This document shows positions 23,036 to 34,907 of a DNA stretch of 64,000 nucleotides, one piece after another. Source of the stretch: Ciborinia camelliae (taxonomy: Eukaryota; Ascomycota; Leotiomycetes; Helotiales; Sclerotiniaceae); NCBI GenBank assembly GCA_025890175.1, contig JANPYM010000004.1, forward strand, positions 3,052,800 to 3,116,799, given 5' to 3'. Within the stretch, counting starts at the first letter, position 1, and each line of letters begins with the position of its first letter. A program made the translations under genes and the position numbers. Under the pieces are notes generated by a model that had not been told where the DNA came from, searched no databases, and saw only the letters and a program-made list of their open reading frames with translations.

Positions 23036-25362
23036 CTAGATCTTAACACCCTGTTTGCTAGTTGGCATGGTAAAAGCCATTGGCTGCAGCAAGAATGGTG
23101 ACACGGGAGCTGCAGGTGCAGAAGGTGAGATACTTGCATCGGGTTGTGATTCCTCTGATGCCTTTTGTTTCTTTTGGGCTTGAGAAGCCTGGGGAGATTT
23201 AGAAGATTTCGATTTCTTTTCCTCTGGATGAGAATCCTCTGAAGAAGCAATCAAAGACCGGGAATGATCGCCCATCTTATTCATCTCGTCTTCCACATCA
23301 GCCAACAATGCAAAAACATCCGAATCAGCGTAGATTCGAATGGATTCCACAGCTTTACCTCGGGAGTTTCTCTTCTCATCGATTTCCGCTTCGGGGAGTT
23401 CGGGTTGAATTTGAACCACCATTTCGGGTTGAATTTCAACCTCTATTTCAGGAGGAACTTCCCTCACAGGACTAATTCCCTTGATAGGACTTCTAGGCGG
23501 GGTAATATTATTGTTGCTCACACTGTTATTACTTTCTTTAGGACTGGTAGCAGGCATGAAAACGGCTGCAGCAACATGTTCCAATAACTTCTGTCTGACT
23601 CGAGTACGTCTATTTTCGGCTTGATCAAGTTTGGAAACCCAGTCATCGATAGAAGAATCGAGTTCGGCTAGCGCTTCTTCTTGCTTGAGTATTGAGTCAT
23701 GAGAAAACTTGGCGATACGAGGTGAGCGAAGATAAGTGCAGATGCGATCATGTAGGTTGCGACGGCCGGCACGCAGGGAACGGTGTGTTTTGCGGAGATA
23801 GAGACAGCGTTCATCAAGAGCACGGAGTTCCTTTGAGTATGTTAGTGGTGCTGGGGAAAGTGGGGGGGGGGAGGAATGACATACCCGTGAAAGAGTATCC
23901 ACATCTTTTGAATTGAGAACTTCAAATCGAGAAACTTGTCCAATGGCTTGACATCTAAGTGTTTCAATTTCACTCTTAGTTAATTTTGTACTAGCTTGAG
24001 CAGCTTTTACACCTTGAGGTAAATATTCAAACGCTAATTGTTCTTCTGGAGTCAGGCTTGGTGTTCCTTTTGACGAGGTGGTCTTAATGGGTGATCCATC
24101 AGCACGACTATTGGCTCTTCCTCGATCCATGATTGAAGAGCGGGTTTCGGATCCTCCGCGTCGGTGGGAAATGTTGTGGGGGAGACTTCCCGCTCGTTGT
24201 TGTTGTTGTTGGATCGCGACGGTTTCGGAATTGTTGCGGAGGTGATGTGAAGATTGTCTTCGTGGGTTAGGGAGAGGAAGAGGAAGAGTGGTGACGCTGG
24301 AATTAATACTCTGTTGCAGTAGGGTTGACGCATCTCTGGCTGGCTTTGGGGAGGATCGCCCGGAGAGAAAGTTCATCCATGGTTTTGGCGATGATCTTCC
24401 AGTCATCATCCAACCCTTTGGAGATGAACGACCTTCTCGGGGAGAAATTGGCGTGGTTGCAGCGGTGTTAGCGGATGTTGGTGCCGTAGAAAGACTAGCC
24501 GAGGATGAAGGGGTAAATGGAGAATTTCTATGATATGGAGATTGCTCTATCATTTTAGCTGATTTTGGTGGAACTGGTGGTGGTGGTGGAGATGCAAGTT
24601 TATTTGGTGAAGATTGCGTTCGAATTATTTGTGGCATTGGAGCATTTCTGGATGGGATAAGAAGAGGTGCTAAGGATCTTGGTGAAAGAGGATGTTCGTG
24701 TGAACGTGGAGGGGCAGTAGAATTTGATCTTTGTTTCTTGAAATCGTTGGACTCATTAATTTCGTTATTAATCTGTGCACCCGCATGAAGAGTAGGTCTC
24801 TCAATACATGCAGCTAAGGATTGCTGTCTCCATCTGCCACCTGGTGCAGTAAAGGATTTTTCCTGTAGAGGAGGTCTTCCTGGAATAGTAGCTACTCAAT
24901 GTTAGTTTCTATGCATACTTTTAAACAATAAAAGAACTAACGAGAATCCATTGGAACTTCATGTACAGTAGTCATTGGTCCCAATTCTGTAAGGCTTGGT
25001 TTCCTTCGTTTATTCAATTCCTTTGGCTTCTGAACATTACGTTTCTCTCCCAATGCGACAGTCAATGCAGATTCTGGACTTTTTCGACCCGAGTTAATCG
25101 GTAATTTCTCTTTGGATGGAAATATACTGTATTTTCGTGGTGTTTCATTAGGTTGGTGCATTCGCCAAACATATTTTTCTTTCTCTTCCGTGGCCGGAGA
25201 TTCCAAACGCTGAACGTGTTGTGAGCAAGAACCGGCTTGACCATGAAGAGATGTACATACAGTGTCTTGAGGTAAAGATGATACGCTCAATTCGCGAGCT
25301 ATTAAGTTATTTAAACCAATACTGCTAGAAGTATCGGACATGTAGTTGGAAATATGATCCAT
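23036..25362 (-). CDS. Uds1 (up-regulated during septation) domain protein, three exons
   Basis: Exons 24942-25362, 23885-24891 and 23036-23830 encode 740 residues; introns are 24892-24941 (50 bp) and 23831-23884 (54 bp). Recognition rests on the central block QLAFEYLPQGVKAAQASTKL, then ...LSR|ELRALDERCLYLRKTHRSL, then ...LAELDSSIDDWVSKLDQAENR, the Uds1 family core; the second intron removes an 18-residue insertion that interrupts it. The core is coiled-coil-like and basic. The flanks are long, Ser/Pro-rich and disordered, with SSPK repeats (RSSPKGW, RSSPKPW), possible CDK or MAPK sites. The family is linked to septation in fission yeast; the biochemical role is unknown. The start is set at the first in-frame ATG of the 5' exon (MDHISNYMSD); an additional upstream exon cannot be excluded. 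Confidence 0.82.
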
Positions 25363-28300
25363 ATTAAGTAATTGACGCACTTCGGAGCACCTGGCTCGAT
25401 AATGCGATTCAATGGGGTAGGAAAGATAATTTGAAATTATCTACAAAAGAGTGTGTGTGATATATAATAATATAGAAGAGACAAGAAAAATGTGAGTGGA
25501 CTCAATCCACTTGATTAAGTATAGAGACGGAGATGACGGATTGAGATATTCTTAAGGAGTGCCAGACACTTGGACCGACCCAGCGAGGATTCAAGTAGGG
25601 ATATGTAATATTCTTAAAAGATTCATCCCCAGTCTGTGCAGCAGGGTCCATTAGTTCCCTTTCCTTTCTTTCTTTTCTTTTCTCCTACTTAGGGCGAACA
25701 TCGATGGCTGTAGCGTCTGAGACAGGTATAGAGAAGTGACAAGAAGGGGCTAGTAAGCACTGAACCTTGTGGTGAGGTGTAGGATGCTGGTATCGTGATG
25801 CATGTATGAGCCTCGGAGTTACCTATTTCCTTCATTTACTTTCAGATACTGTACCAATGCAGAGGACGAGGACGTATGGGGAATTTTGAATTTGGGTGGG
25901 ATGAGATGCAAGTGTTTGAGGGTGATAGTGACAAAACAAGGGTGGATTGTGAAATGAAACCGCTCGGGGCATTTGACAGGATAGCTCCTCGCTTACCTTT
26001 ACGGGAATCAATCAAGGGTCCGTGCTGCCCCGTGCACACTCATGGCAGCCATGTAACTGCATGGAAAACTAGGATACATCAGGAACTAGAATATACTAGG
26101 CAAGATATGTCGTTGAATGCATGAGAATGTGTAAGGATCGTGGGATTGCATACAGGGCTTTTAACTGGTGTGTAAGAAGAATTAATAGGTCCAGAGGTGC
26201 AGAAACAGAGGGAGAAGGTTGTAAAGAAGGGGGAACAGTCACTTGTAAGACATGAAGATTGACGAGCTTGAAGATGATATGATCACTATAGGTGAATATG
26301 CAGTTAGATGATGTATCTGTTTAGTCGAGGAGACGGCTGATTGTGAGGATCAGAGAACTAGAGAGGTATGCGATGGCATAGCTTGATGTCAATTTCAAGT
26401 TGTACAGTTCTCGATTGTCTCGGTGAAGTTCCGAGAAATTTGATAGATACCTTGATACTCCGTACAAACTTTTCATTTTTCATCCTGCTATAGCTTCAGT
26501 TCTCATAGACAGCTAGTTTATGATCTCATGATTAGCAAAGAAAAATCAAAAGAAGCTTTCGTATCAGAAGATTGGGTTAACTTGGCAGTTTATTTGCACA
26601 GACGTTGATTTTGGGTTGAAAACCGGAACAATCTTATTAATTTAGTAGTTAGTAGTTTGATCTTTTTATTCAGTAGAACATTTAATGTTCTTAGGTATCA
26701 TTCTGAGGTTTAGAGTCGATGTGGAGAATCTCGGTTGGAGATTAAAGCCTATAAGTTTGTTTTAACACACCAACATCAGGTATCAACGCTGTAAAATTAC
26801 TGTACCTTCAGGCTCCACATTCCATCAAGCTAGAAATCTAGAAACGAACTGAGTATTGTAGGACGGACTTCAAACTTCAAAACATGTATTTTGTGTGTTT
26901 TGAAGGAAATTTCCATTGCCGGTGTTGAAACTTTTATCTTATCATCACGTATACTGAGGGTTATATTGTTTCACTCCTTCTGCTGAGAAACAATATATTT
27001 ATTTATATATTATAGTATGTATACGAACAAGATCTAGGTACCTATGTACTGCATTATTCATTCTTATGCCAATGAACTACATACCATACACCAATGGTTC
27101 GAGTTCATGAGACTAGTTTTGTTTCTAAAAGAAAATTTCATATCAAACTAAACTTTATGTTCTTAATTCCTGACATCTACTCACTGTAGATACTGATTGA
27201 ATAGGTAGACGAAGGGAAACTTAATTCTATCCTTGTGACTCGAACATCATGATTTCATTGTATCACCAAGGTATCCGAGTCGCTACTTAAGTTTTCCATC
27301 CAGCCACAAATCATAAAGAATGATATACTCCGTATATAAGATTTGGATGAACATTTCCCAATCTCCCTCATCTTAATGAAAGCTTCAGAAGATTTGAATT
27401 CCCGCAAAGACCATATCCCTTCATGCAAGTTGAAGAGAAGAGTTTTAAATAGACGGCAAAAGAGTTCGCAGCGGGGTAGATGTTTCCTCTCTACATATTT
27501 CTGGGTTTCTCCGAACTTGTCTGTGCAGTCAGTCTCAAGCTCTAGACTAATAAGTGAGGAAGAACTCTCAAACCCTCCTTGATACCAAGGTCTTGAATGT
27601 TTTCGGCTCCATTCTAATATTTTATCCAGTCACATGGACTCGAGAACAAATCTCTTCATATATCATTTCCCTATCGATCCAATTGCCCCGGTCTAGATAT
27701 CCTTACAAACGGGGGTCATGTCCTTGTTGGATATTCTACTACTACCTACCTAGGTACCTATCCATATGTTAAGATATTCCCTTTGGATACCGTGTGACAC
27801 CTATCCCGTTGGATAGACCCATTCTCACTTGAGTTTGGATCATCTACCACGAGAAGAAGTCGGGAATTGTGAAAGCTTGAGGATGAGCTCGATCGTAGAA
27901 ATGTGGAGAAATATGATGATCTTGATGCTTAATGTTTACTTTATTTTCCCACCGAATCCCCGCCCGCCACGCCAATAATCTAATCAGTAAATAAGTTAAT
28001 CAGTTAAAAAAAAATCAACCCCTTGATAAAATTCATCAAAAAGTATAACCTCAATTCCATGATTTGCATGAAATAGACGGCGAGTTGTCAAACAAAAGGT
28101 TGCATTTCTTTCAATATGCCAGGTCAAGTATTCTCCACAAGTTCTTACATCATTATAACGGCTACCAATAGGAAATATAATATGCCGTTTTACATAAATT
28201 ATAACCACAAGGTACTCTTTTCCCCCCAATACCTATGATACAGAAAGTAGGATCGCACGCAAAAGAAAACAGGCATTTAATCAGTTTACAGTAGCAACCT

Positions 28301-30300
28301 CAGTGGCCTCGGGGAACTTATTTTGTTTCGTCTAATATTCCCCCTCCATTTCTTCATTTCATCTACTCGTATCCAATACTCAATCATGTATGAGAGATTA
28401 ACCTACAAACAACCGGTGTGAAGAACGGCGATGCGAAGTTGTGTTACTTGTAGTAGCAGCAGCAAGCAAGAAATGCAAGAAATGCACTCTCCTACATTTC
28501 AATCACATCACATCGCATCAAAACTCATCAGGAATATGAAGAGCACTATATACCAGAATCTTCCTTCCACCCCCTCTATTTGCCTAATACTTCATATTTT
28601 CATTTTCATTACTATTTTTCATTTTTATTTCCATCCGAGCCTTTCGTCTTACATACCTATGCAGTTATCACACAGCATTACATTACATTACATTTACACT
28701 AGGTACCTAGGTAGGTACCGTTCCAATGCATGCGAAGGGAAGGGCACGGTATGATCCTACCTCCCTCCGTACTCCATACAAACAAACCACTCGGGAGTTC
28801 CAATACATCGAGTCTAGAGCCTTGCAAAATGAAATAAATTTCCATGGCCATGGTCAAATTTCATATATAGTGACACTATACTCATACGGAATACCACACA
28901 GGTAATCGTGCTAGTCTTCACTTTATCTCACCTTACCTTATTTCATGTACTCCGTACCTACGGAGGTACCTAGGTAGTAGATAGGTATGCATCGAATTGA
29001 TTTTTTGGCGAATAACCTCATTCCTACTCAAGTAACCATCCTACCTTACTGTACCGGTGCACGAGGAACGGAATAATATCTACTTCCAGGTGGAGGTTTG
29101 GTATGGTACGGTATGGTATGGTTTGGTTTGGTTTCGATTCATCGCATCCTTAATACTACTGTACACAGATCACGTACAGTGCATACATACCGAGTACGGG
29201 ACAAAATCCTATTATTGATTTTTCAACCAATTTCCAAACGTCTTTCTTCTCCGAATGCACTATTACAATGAACCGTCAATTCTCAATCATTCTCCCCAAT
29301 CATTGTCCCCAATTCCCAACTCCCGCCTCCCAATTCCCAAATTCCCAAGTGCCAATTCCCAACGACGGAATACAATTTCTATATTTGGGATTTGGTCTCC
29401 GAGTTAAGTTGGGTAACTAGCTTGGAACACATGGAACCATCAGCAGTCAGCAGTCAGCACATGGCACCTGCATTAGATCATCTCTCTGGTACTTACTCCG
29501 TACTCCGTACCTACCTAAACCTAACTAACCTAACCTAATCAGATATAACGGCCGCCAATAACTTCTGAAGGTGTAACCCGTTACCCATCAAACTGTAGGT
29601 TGGTAGAATATGGAAGGTGCCAGTACGTACCAGTACCAGCCGGTGCTACGAGATCCATTTGATCCTTTTTCCGTATTCTATCTACGGAGTAGATACCTAG
29701 TAGTATCTAGTATTCTTTACCATTTTATCTATTTCATCTCAAGACTTTTTTCCTTCCTTTCCATTTAATTGTAACTTTAAGATACCCACGTTAGATAAGT
29801 TAGATAACGAACGAACGAAATGGAAGCTCTACCTACCTTCTATGGAATTTTATTTGCCACACATTTCCATTCCCATTTCTATTCCCATTTCAAACGCGAA
29901 ACGCATGATCTCCTCCACTCCATATGAAATAATTGAAAGAATCCACCTCAAGCTATAGGTATCTAGATATCATATCCATTGAGCTTAGGTAATTCTTCGT
30001 TGACTATCTACATACCTACCTCCCCCCTATTCATTCTGTTGAACATATTGTATTATTGTGGTTACTGTCGAGCTAGTGTACATAGAACTCTTTAATAACA
30101 ACACATTCTATACAATCACCTACTCTATAATATAATGACATTTATTATTACTTTCACCATTCATTCTCAAATTCTATATACAAATCGTAAATTTCATTTT
30201 TAAAATCTATTTCCAAATCCCATAAAATCTGTTAGTCATCGAGCTAAATTCTATAGAATCGGCGGAGGTTCCATAGAATTTTAGCTCTCTAGTCACAACA
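25363..30300. other. 5-kb intergenic region upstream of Uds1
   Basis: No supported gene. Part is the likely long 5' region of the Uds1 gene. The stretch 28600-29700 is dense in two short palindromic motifs, ACCTAGGT and TACTCCGTA/TACGGAGTA. Runs such as CCCAATTCCCAA appear near 29300-29360. Confidence 0.5.
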
Positions 30301-32436
30301 ATACAATATGTTTAACAAAACCTATCCCCCTCCCTTCTTAGTAAAAACCTCAAGCCTCAAACTCCAATTCTTAAGAAAAATTACCTACCTAAATACCTAC
30401 CTACCTCTCTATATATCGCCACCACAACCACAATCACAATTTCAATTCTCATCCCCTTTATATATACCTACTCCCTCTCTTTCTTTCCATCTATCTACTC
30501 CCTTCCCTATTTATGCACCAATACTATATTCCTATATATATACCTACTCCCTCCCTCCCTCTCTATCTATCTACCCCCTTCCCTATTTATACACCAATAC
30601 TATATCCCCGCACATAACATATCACCATTAATCTTAATTATTTTTTTTATAGAAATTTATAAATACTTTCTTCCTAACCCCTCTCTACCTACCTACATTT
30701 CCTTTCCCTTTTCTCCCCCTTTTCCCTATCTACATTCCCCTTCCCCGCATTTCCCCTCTTTCCCTACCTCCAGCTACCTACCTTCTCTTCCTTTCTAATA
30801 TAAAATCCCAACCCTTAATTCTCCGTTTATTCCTATCTATTTATATACCTACCTATTCCCTTCCTTCTCTTTCTTTTTCCCTTTTCTCCCCTCTTTCCCT
30901 ACACCCTCCTCCTCCTTCCTACATATTTACCTTTCCCTCCCCCCTCCCCCCTTTCCCTATCTACCTACCTACCTCCCCTCCCTAATATATTGTGATATAA
31001 ATACTCTATATCCACAAATTAGCTTAGCATTGATTGGTCATCACGATTCCCTATATAGAATCTGTTGTTATAAAGTAGTTCTAAATACACTAGCTCGATA
31101 CAACAATACAATAAGTTCAATAGAATCTCCTCAGTCACAATAATACTACGATATCTACGTATATCTTCTATTTAACAATATAAAAATCCCAAAAACCCAA
31201 ATCTCAATTCTCCGACCATCCCTACCTATCTATCTATATACCTACCACTCTCTCCCTTCTCCGTCTTTTTCCCTACTCTCGCTCTTCCTAATCTCCCCCT
31301 TTCTCTTTCTCTTTCTCTCCCTCCCTCTCCTCCTACTCTCTCCTTCCCTCTTGCATAACTCACCTACTTTTTTACAAAATTTATATCTTAACTTTCACCA
31401 TCACATCACCATCACCATCCCCATTAATTTCTAAATCCCAAATCTTATTTCAAATCCCGTAAAACTATCTACCTACCTACCCTTCTCTACCTATTTATCC
31501 TTTTTCTTTAGATAATCCATTTTCTTTTTTTATTAAATATCCCTTATAATTATTCCCCTTCTCCCTCCCTCTCCCTTTCCTTATACATTCCATCTCCTCC
31601 CTCATCCCCATCCCCCCACTATTCCAATAAATCAATGATTCCAATAACTCAAAAAAACCCTTAACATTTCAATTTCCAACTTCCAACTTCCAACTTCCAA
31701 TCTACAATATTTATATATCCTCATCCCCCTCCCCCTCCCTCTCCCTCTCCCTCCCTCTTATACAATCCACCCCCCCCCTATTATATATACACCCCCTCCA
31801 TCTTCCCAATTATTAAAAAAATCCCATATTCCAGCTTTTAACTTTCAACTTTCAACTTTCCAAACTATTTACCTACTTATCTACCCCTCTCTCTCTTTTC
31901 CCTCCTCCCTTCGATCCACCTACTTACCTACCTCCTATTTATCTACCTCTCTCTCTCTCTCTCTCCCTATTTTCTAATCTTTAATTAGATAAAGTTATTT
32001 ACTTGTATAAATATCTATTCTCCATTCTCCACTTTCCATTCACAATATATCCCCATCCTCATCCCCATCCCCATCCTCAAGTCCCTCCCTCCATTCATTT
32101 TCCTTCATTTTCCTTCATTTTCCTTCAATCTCCAATCTCCAAAATATAAATATTAATCATCTATTCATCTATTCATCTACATTACACCTTTCCAACCTTT
32201 CCAACTTTTCTCTCCTTTCCCTTCTCCTCGCCCCCCTACTCCCATCCATATCCATCCCCCTTCGCTTCTTTCCTCCCCCCCCACCTTCCCTCCCAACAAT
32301 CCATTCATTCCAAAAAAACAAAAATAAAATAAAAATAAAAAAGAAACTATAAAATAACTTCCAAGCCTCACCTTCACCATCATTGCCCTTTATTTGATTT
32401 TCAAATCTTAAATTTCTCCCCACCTCTCTCCGCATC

Positions 32437-32547
32437 TCCCCACCTCTCTTCCCACCTCTCTTCCCACCTCTCTTCCCACCTCTCTTCCCACCTCTCTTCC
32501 CACCTCTCTTCCCACCTCTCTTCCCACCTCTCTTCCCACCTCTCTTC
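32437..32547 (+). repeat. 12-bp minisatellite (TTCCCACCTCTC)
   Basis: About nine near-perfect tandem copies of TTCCCACCTCTC. The repeat forces an artificial Glu-Val-Gly-Arg open frame on the other strand. Confidence 0.9.
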
Positions 32548-32671
32548 CTCCCTCTCTACCCCCCTCCTGATATAAAAACCCCCAAACCCCCAACCTCAAG
32601 CCTCAAGTCTCAAGCTTTAAATTCCAATTCCAATTCTGAGGAGAGATTACCATTCTATTTACCTCCTACTT

Positions 32672-32907
32672 CCCTCTCTCTCCCTCTCTCCCTCTCTCCC
32701 TCTCTCCCTCTCTCCCTCTCTCCCTCTCTCTCCCTCTCTCCCTCTCTCCCTCTCTCCCTCTCTCTCCCTCTCTCCCTCCTCTCTCCCTCTCTCCCTCTCT
32801 CCCCTCTCTCCCTCTCTCCCTCTCTCCCTCTCTCCCTCTCTCCCTCTCTTCCTCTCTCCCTCTCTCCCTTTCTCCCTTTCTCCCTCTCTCCCTCTCTCCC
32901 TATCTCC
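32672..32907 (+). repeat. CCCTCTCT microsatellite
   Basis: About 235 bp of CCCTCTCT units with occasional slips, followed by a CTAT array at about 32938-32973. Confidence 0.95.
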
Positions 32908-32938
32908 CAACCTATCTACCTATCAATTTAACTACCAT

Positions 32939-32973
<35 letters not shown>

Positions 32974-32990
32974 CCTACCTCCCCCCTACC

Positions 32991-33563
32991 AATTCAACTA
33001 CCATCTATCTATCTATCAATCACAGATATCACTCCATAATATCACTCACCTCTGAATCTATAATATCACTCACCCCCGAGTCTATAATATCACCAAACTT
33101 CCAAACTTCCAAACTTCTAAACTTCCAACCAACTAACTTACCGGTACATCAAAATCAAAATCAAAATCAAAATCAAACAGCTCATCTCATCTCATCTCCA
33201 ATCCCTCTCACACCCTCATCTCATCTCATCTCATTCACTTATTCACACATCCACTAAATAATTAAAAATCAACCAAGCAATAGCACACCAAATTTCATAA
33301 TACTTTTTTGATTGTTTAAAAAAAACAGGAGTGTATCACTGTCTACCTTATCTAATGTAACAATTAATCCTCTCGATGTAATCTGTCTGTGTTTTAATGT
33401 AAAAAAAAAACTCCATCTATGGGTTCAATTGTGGTATCAAACCACCACCAAAAAATGCCGCAAAAAAGCAAAAAGGCCAAAGAATCATGATAATTCTCCC
33501 ATTATAATGCTACCCATTTAGTGCAATCCATTCATTCTTCCCATAAAAACTAACTTATTTCAT
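32991..33563. other. Spacer downstream of GH17 gene
   Basis: Low-complexity spacer with an AAAATC run near 33147-33177 and CATCT runs near 33183-33232. It should hold the GH17 3' UTR. No gene seen. Confidence 0.5.
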
Positions 33564-34907
33564 TTACAAAGCAGCTGCAAGGGCAAAGACGGCTCCGAGG
33601 GAAAGAACAAGGGATCCGGTAATGGATGATGCACCATTAGTGGAGTCGGATGAGGAGGATGAGTTTCCGGAAGAAGATCCTGAAGTGGAGGATCCAGTAG
33701 AACTTGAACCAGATGAAGATTTAACAGTGGTAGCAGCGATGGTAGCGTTAGATCCGGAACTTGCTGTACTAGTTGAGGAAGCAGCAGAGACAGCAGCAGA
33801 TGATGCGACACTACTGGTAGCCTTGGCAGATGCAGTTGATGTGGTGCTAGTAGTAACGTTGGCACAGCTGAGATCGAACAATGGAGTGGTGCTCAAAGTG
33901 CTACCAACAATACCGAAAGATGGAGAAACGGAACCAGCAGCGTTTTGATCTTGAAGTGTGTACCAGTACATGTTGATCTTTCCGAAGTTGGGGCATCCAA
34001 CATCATCCCAGTATGCCTTGGCGCTTTCAGTGTTTGGAACAGCATCACCAACAGTTTCACCAGTAACGGGCCATCCGGTCTCAGTAATCCAAACGTCCTT
34101 TCCAGTGGCAGATTGTGTAGCGGCCAATGCGGCGTTCAAGAGAGATGCTCCTTGACCTACTGCATTTGACTGGGTGCTTTGGAAGTATGGGTAACTGGAA
34201 ATAATATGTTAGTCATGAACCGAGGAAATATAAGAATGGTAAACCTACGCATCCATTCCAACCCAGTCAAGGGCCTCGGCAACAGCCTTGTTAGTCCCGT
34301 TAGTCCAAGCAGTCCAGGTATCAACATGTCCGAGGGTAGCTCCGCTCAAGGAAGTACCGGCGATTGCGGCTCTAACTTGTTTGATGGCGTCGATAAGCAC
34401 GTCAGGGTCGGCACCAATTCCAGCCTTGGCCACGATACCATCGTGGGAGTTTCTGTATAAATCTTCGGATCCTACAGAGATACCAACCACACGGCTTGTG
34501 AATTCGGAACCATACTTGGTGATAGCTGCCTTGAGAGCGTTGACCTCAGAGGTAATTCCGGCAGATCCACCCGAACACCATAAACCAAGGAGCATAGTTG
34601 TGTCTGCAGCAATAGCAGCTGGGATAGCCGAAGTTGGATCGGAAGTACCACCTTGCTTTAAAAATGGTCAGCATCAATAGTGATGATGGAGAAGATTCAC
34701 CCCAAAACTTACGAGCATGGTATATAATCTAGCACTGGTGAAACCAGAGGTACCAACTAAAGATTTGGCAGTCTCGAAAGCAGTTTGGAAATCCGATTGA
34801 GATCTATAAGAACCATCTGCATTGGTAGCACCATAGTTGAAACCTTGGTGAACGGCAGAAGCAGTTGAAAGCGAAGCCGCAATGGCGAAAAGAGTCTTGG
34901 AGAGCAT
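33564..34907 (-). CDS. GPI-anchored GH17 cell-wall glucan endo-1,3-beta-glucosidase (EglC-like)
   Basis: Exons 34713-34907, 34249-34655 and 33564-34194 with introns 34656-34712 and 34195-34248 give 410 residues. Residues 1-18 are a signal peptide ([15 protein letters not shown]). The GH17 TIM barrel follows from about 22 ([11 protein letters not shown]). The family's acid/base Glu lies in [12 protein letters not shown] (about Glu129) and the nucleophile in [12 protein letters not shown] (about Glu239). After residue 290 comes a long Ser/Thr/Ala-rich, likely O-glycosylated stem, then a GPI signal (NGASSITG before the hydrophobic [16 protein letters not shown]). The enzyme family acts on beta-1,3-glucan in the cell wall for remodelling or autolysis. 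It is the only convincing gene in about 21 kb of repeat-rich DNA. Confidence 0.94.

Larger units (their letters stand above)
30300..32990 (+). repeat. 2.7-kb pyrimidine-rich degenerate repeat tract
   Basis: The plus strand is overwhelmingly C and T for about 2.7 kb, built from TACC, CTCC, TCTC and CTAT units. Similar blocks recur (near 30340, 30795, 31170, 31810 and 32570), each with AATATAAAAATCCC-like text, then TCAATTCTCC-like text, then TACCTACC and CTCTCCC runs, so it seems to derive from diverged tandem copies of roughly 400-500 bp. It encodes nothing believable. Confidence 0.75.

Noticed and set aside
28431..28754. 107-residue plus-strand frame
   Set aside because: Composed of low-complexity text; hydrophobic run is a by-product of T-rich sequence.
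32408..32910. Glu/Arg/Gly-rich frames on the minus strand
   Set aside because: Forced translation of CT-rich tandem repeats; no start context and no domain.
33622..33948. Acidic 108-residue frame on the plus strand
   Set aside because: Antisense shadow of the Ser/Thr-rich stem of the GH17 gene.
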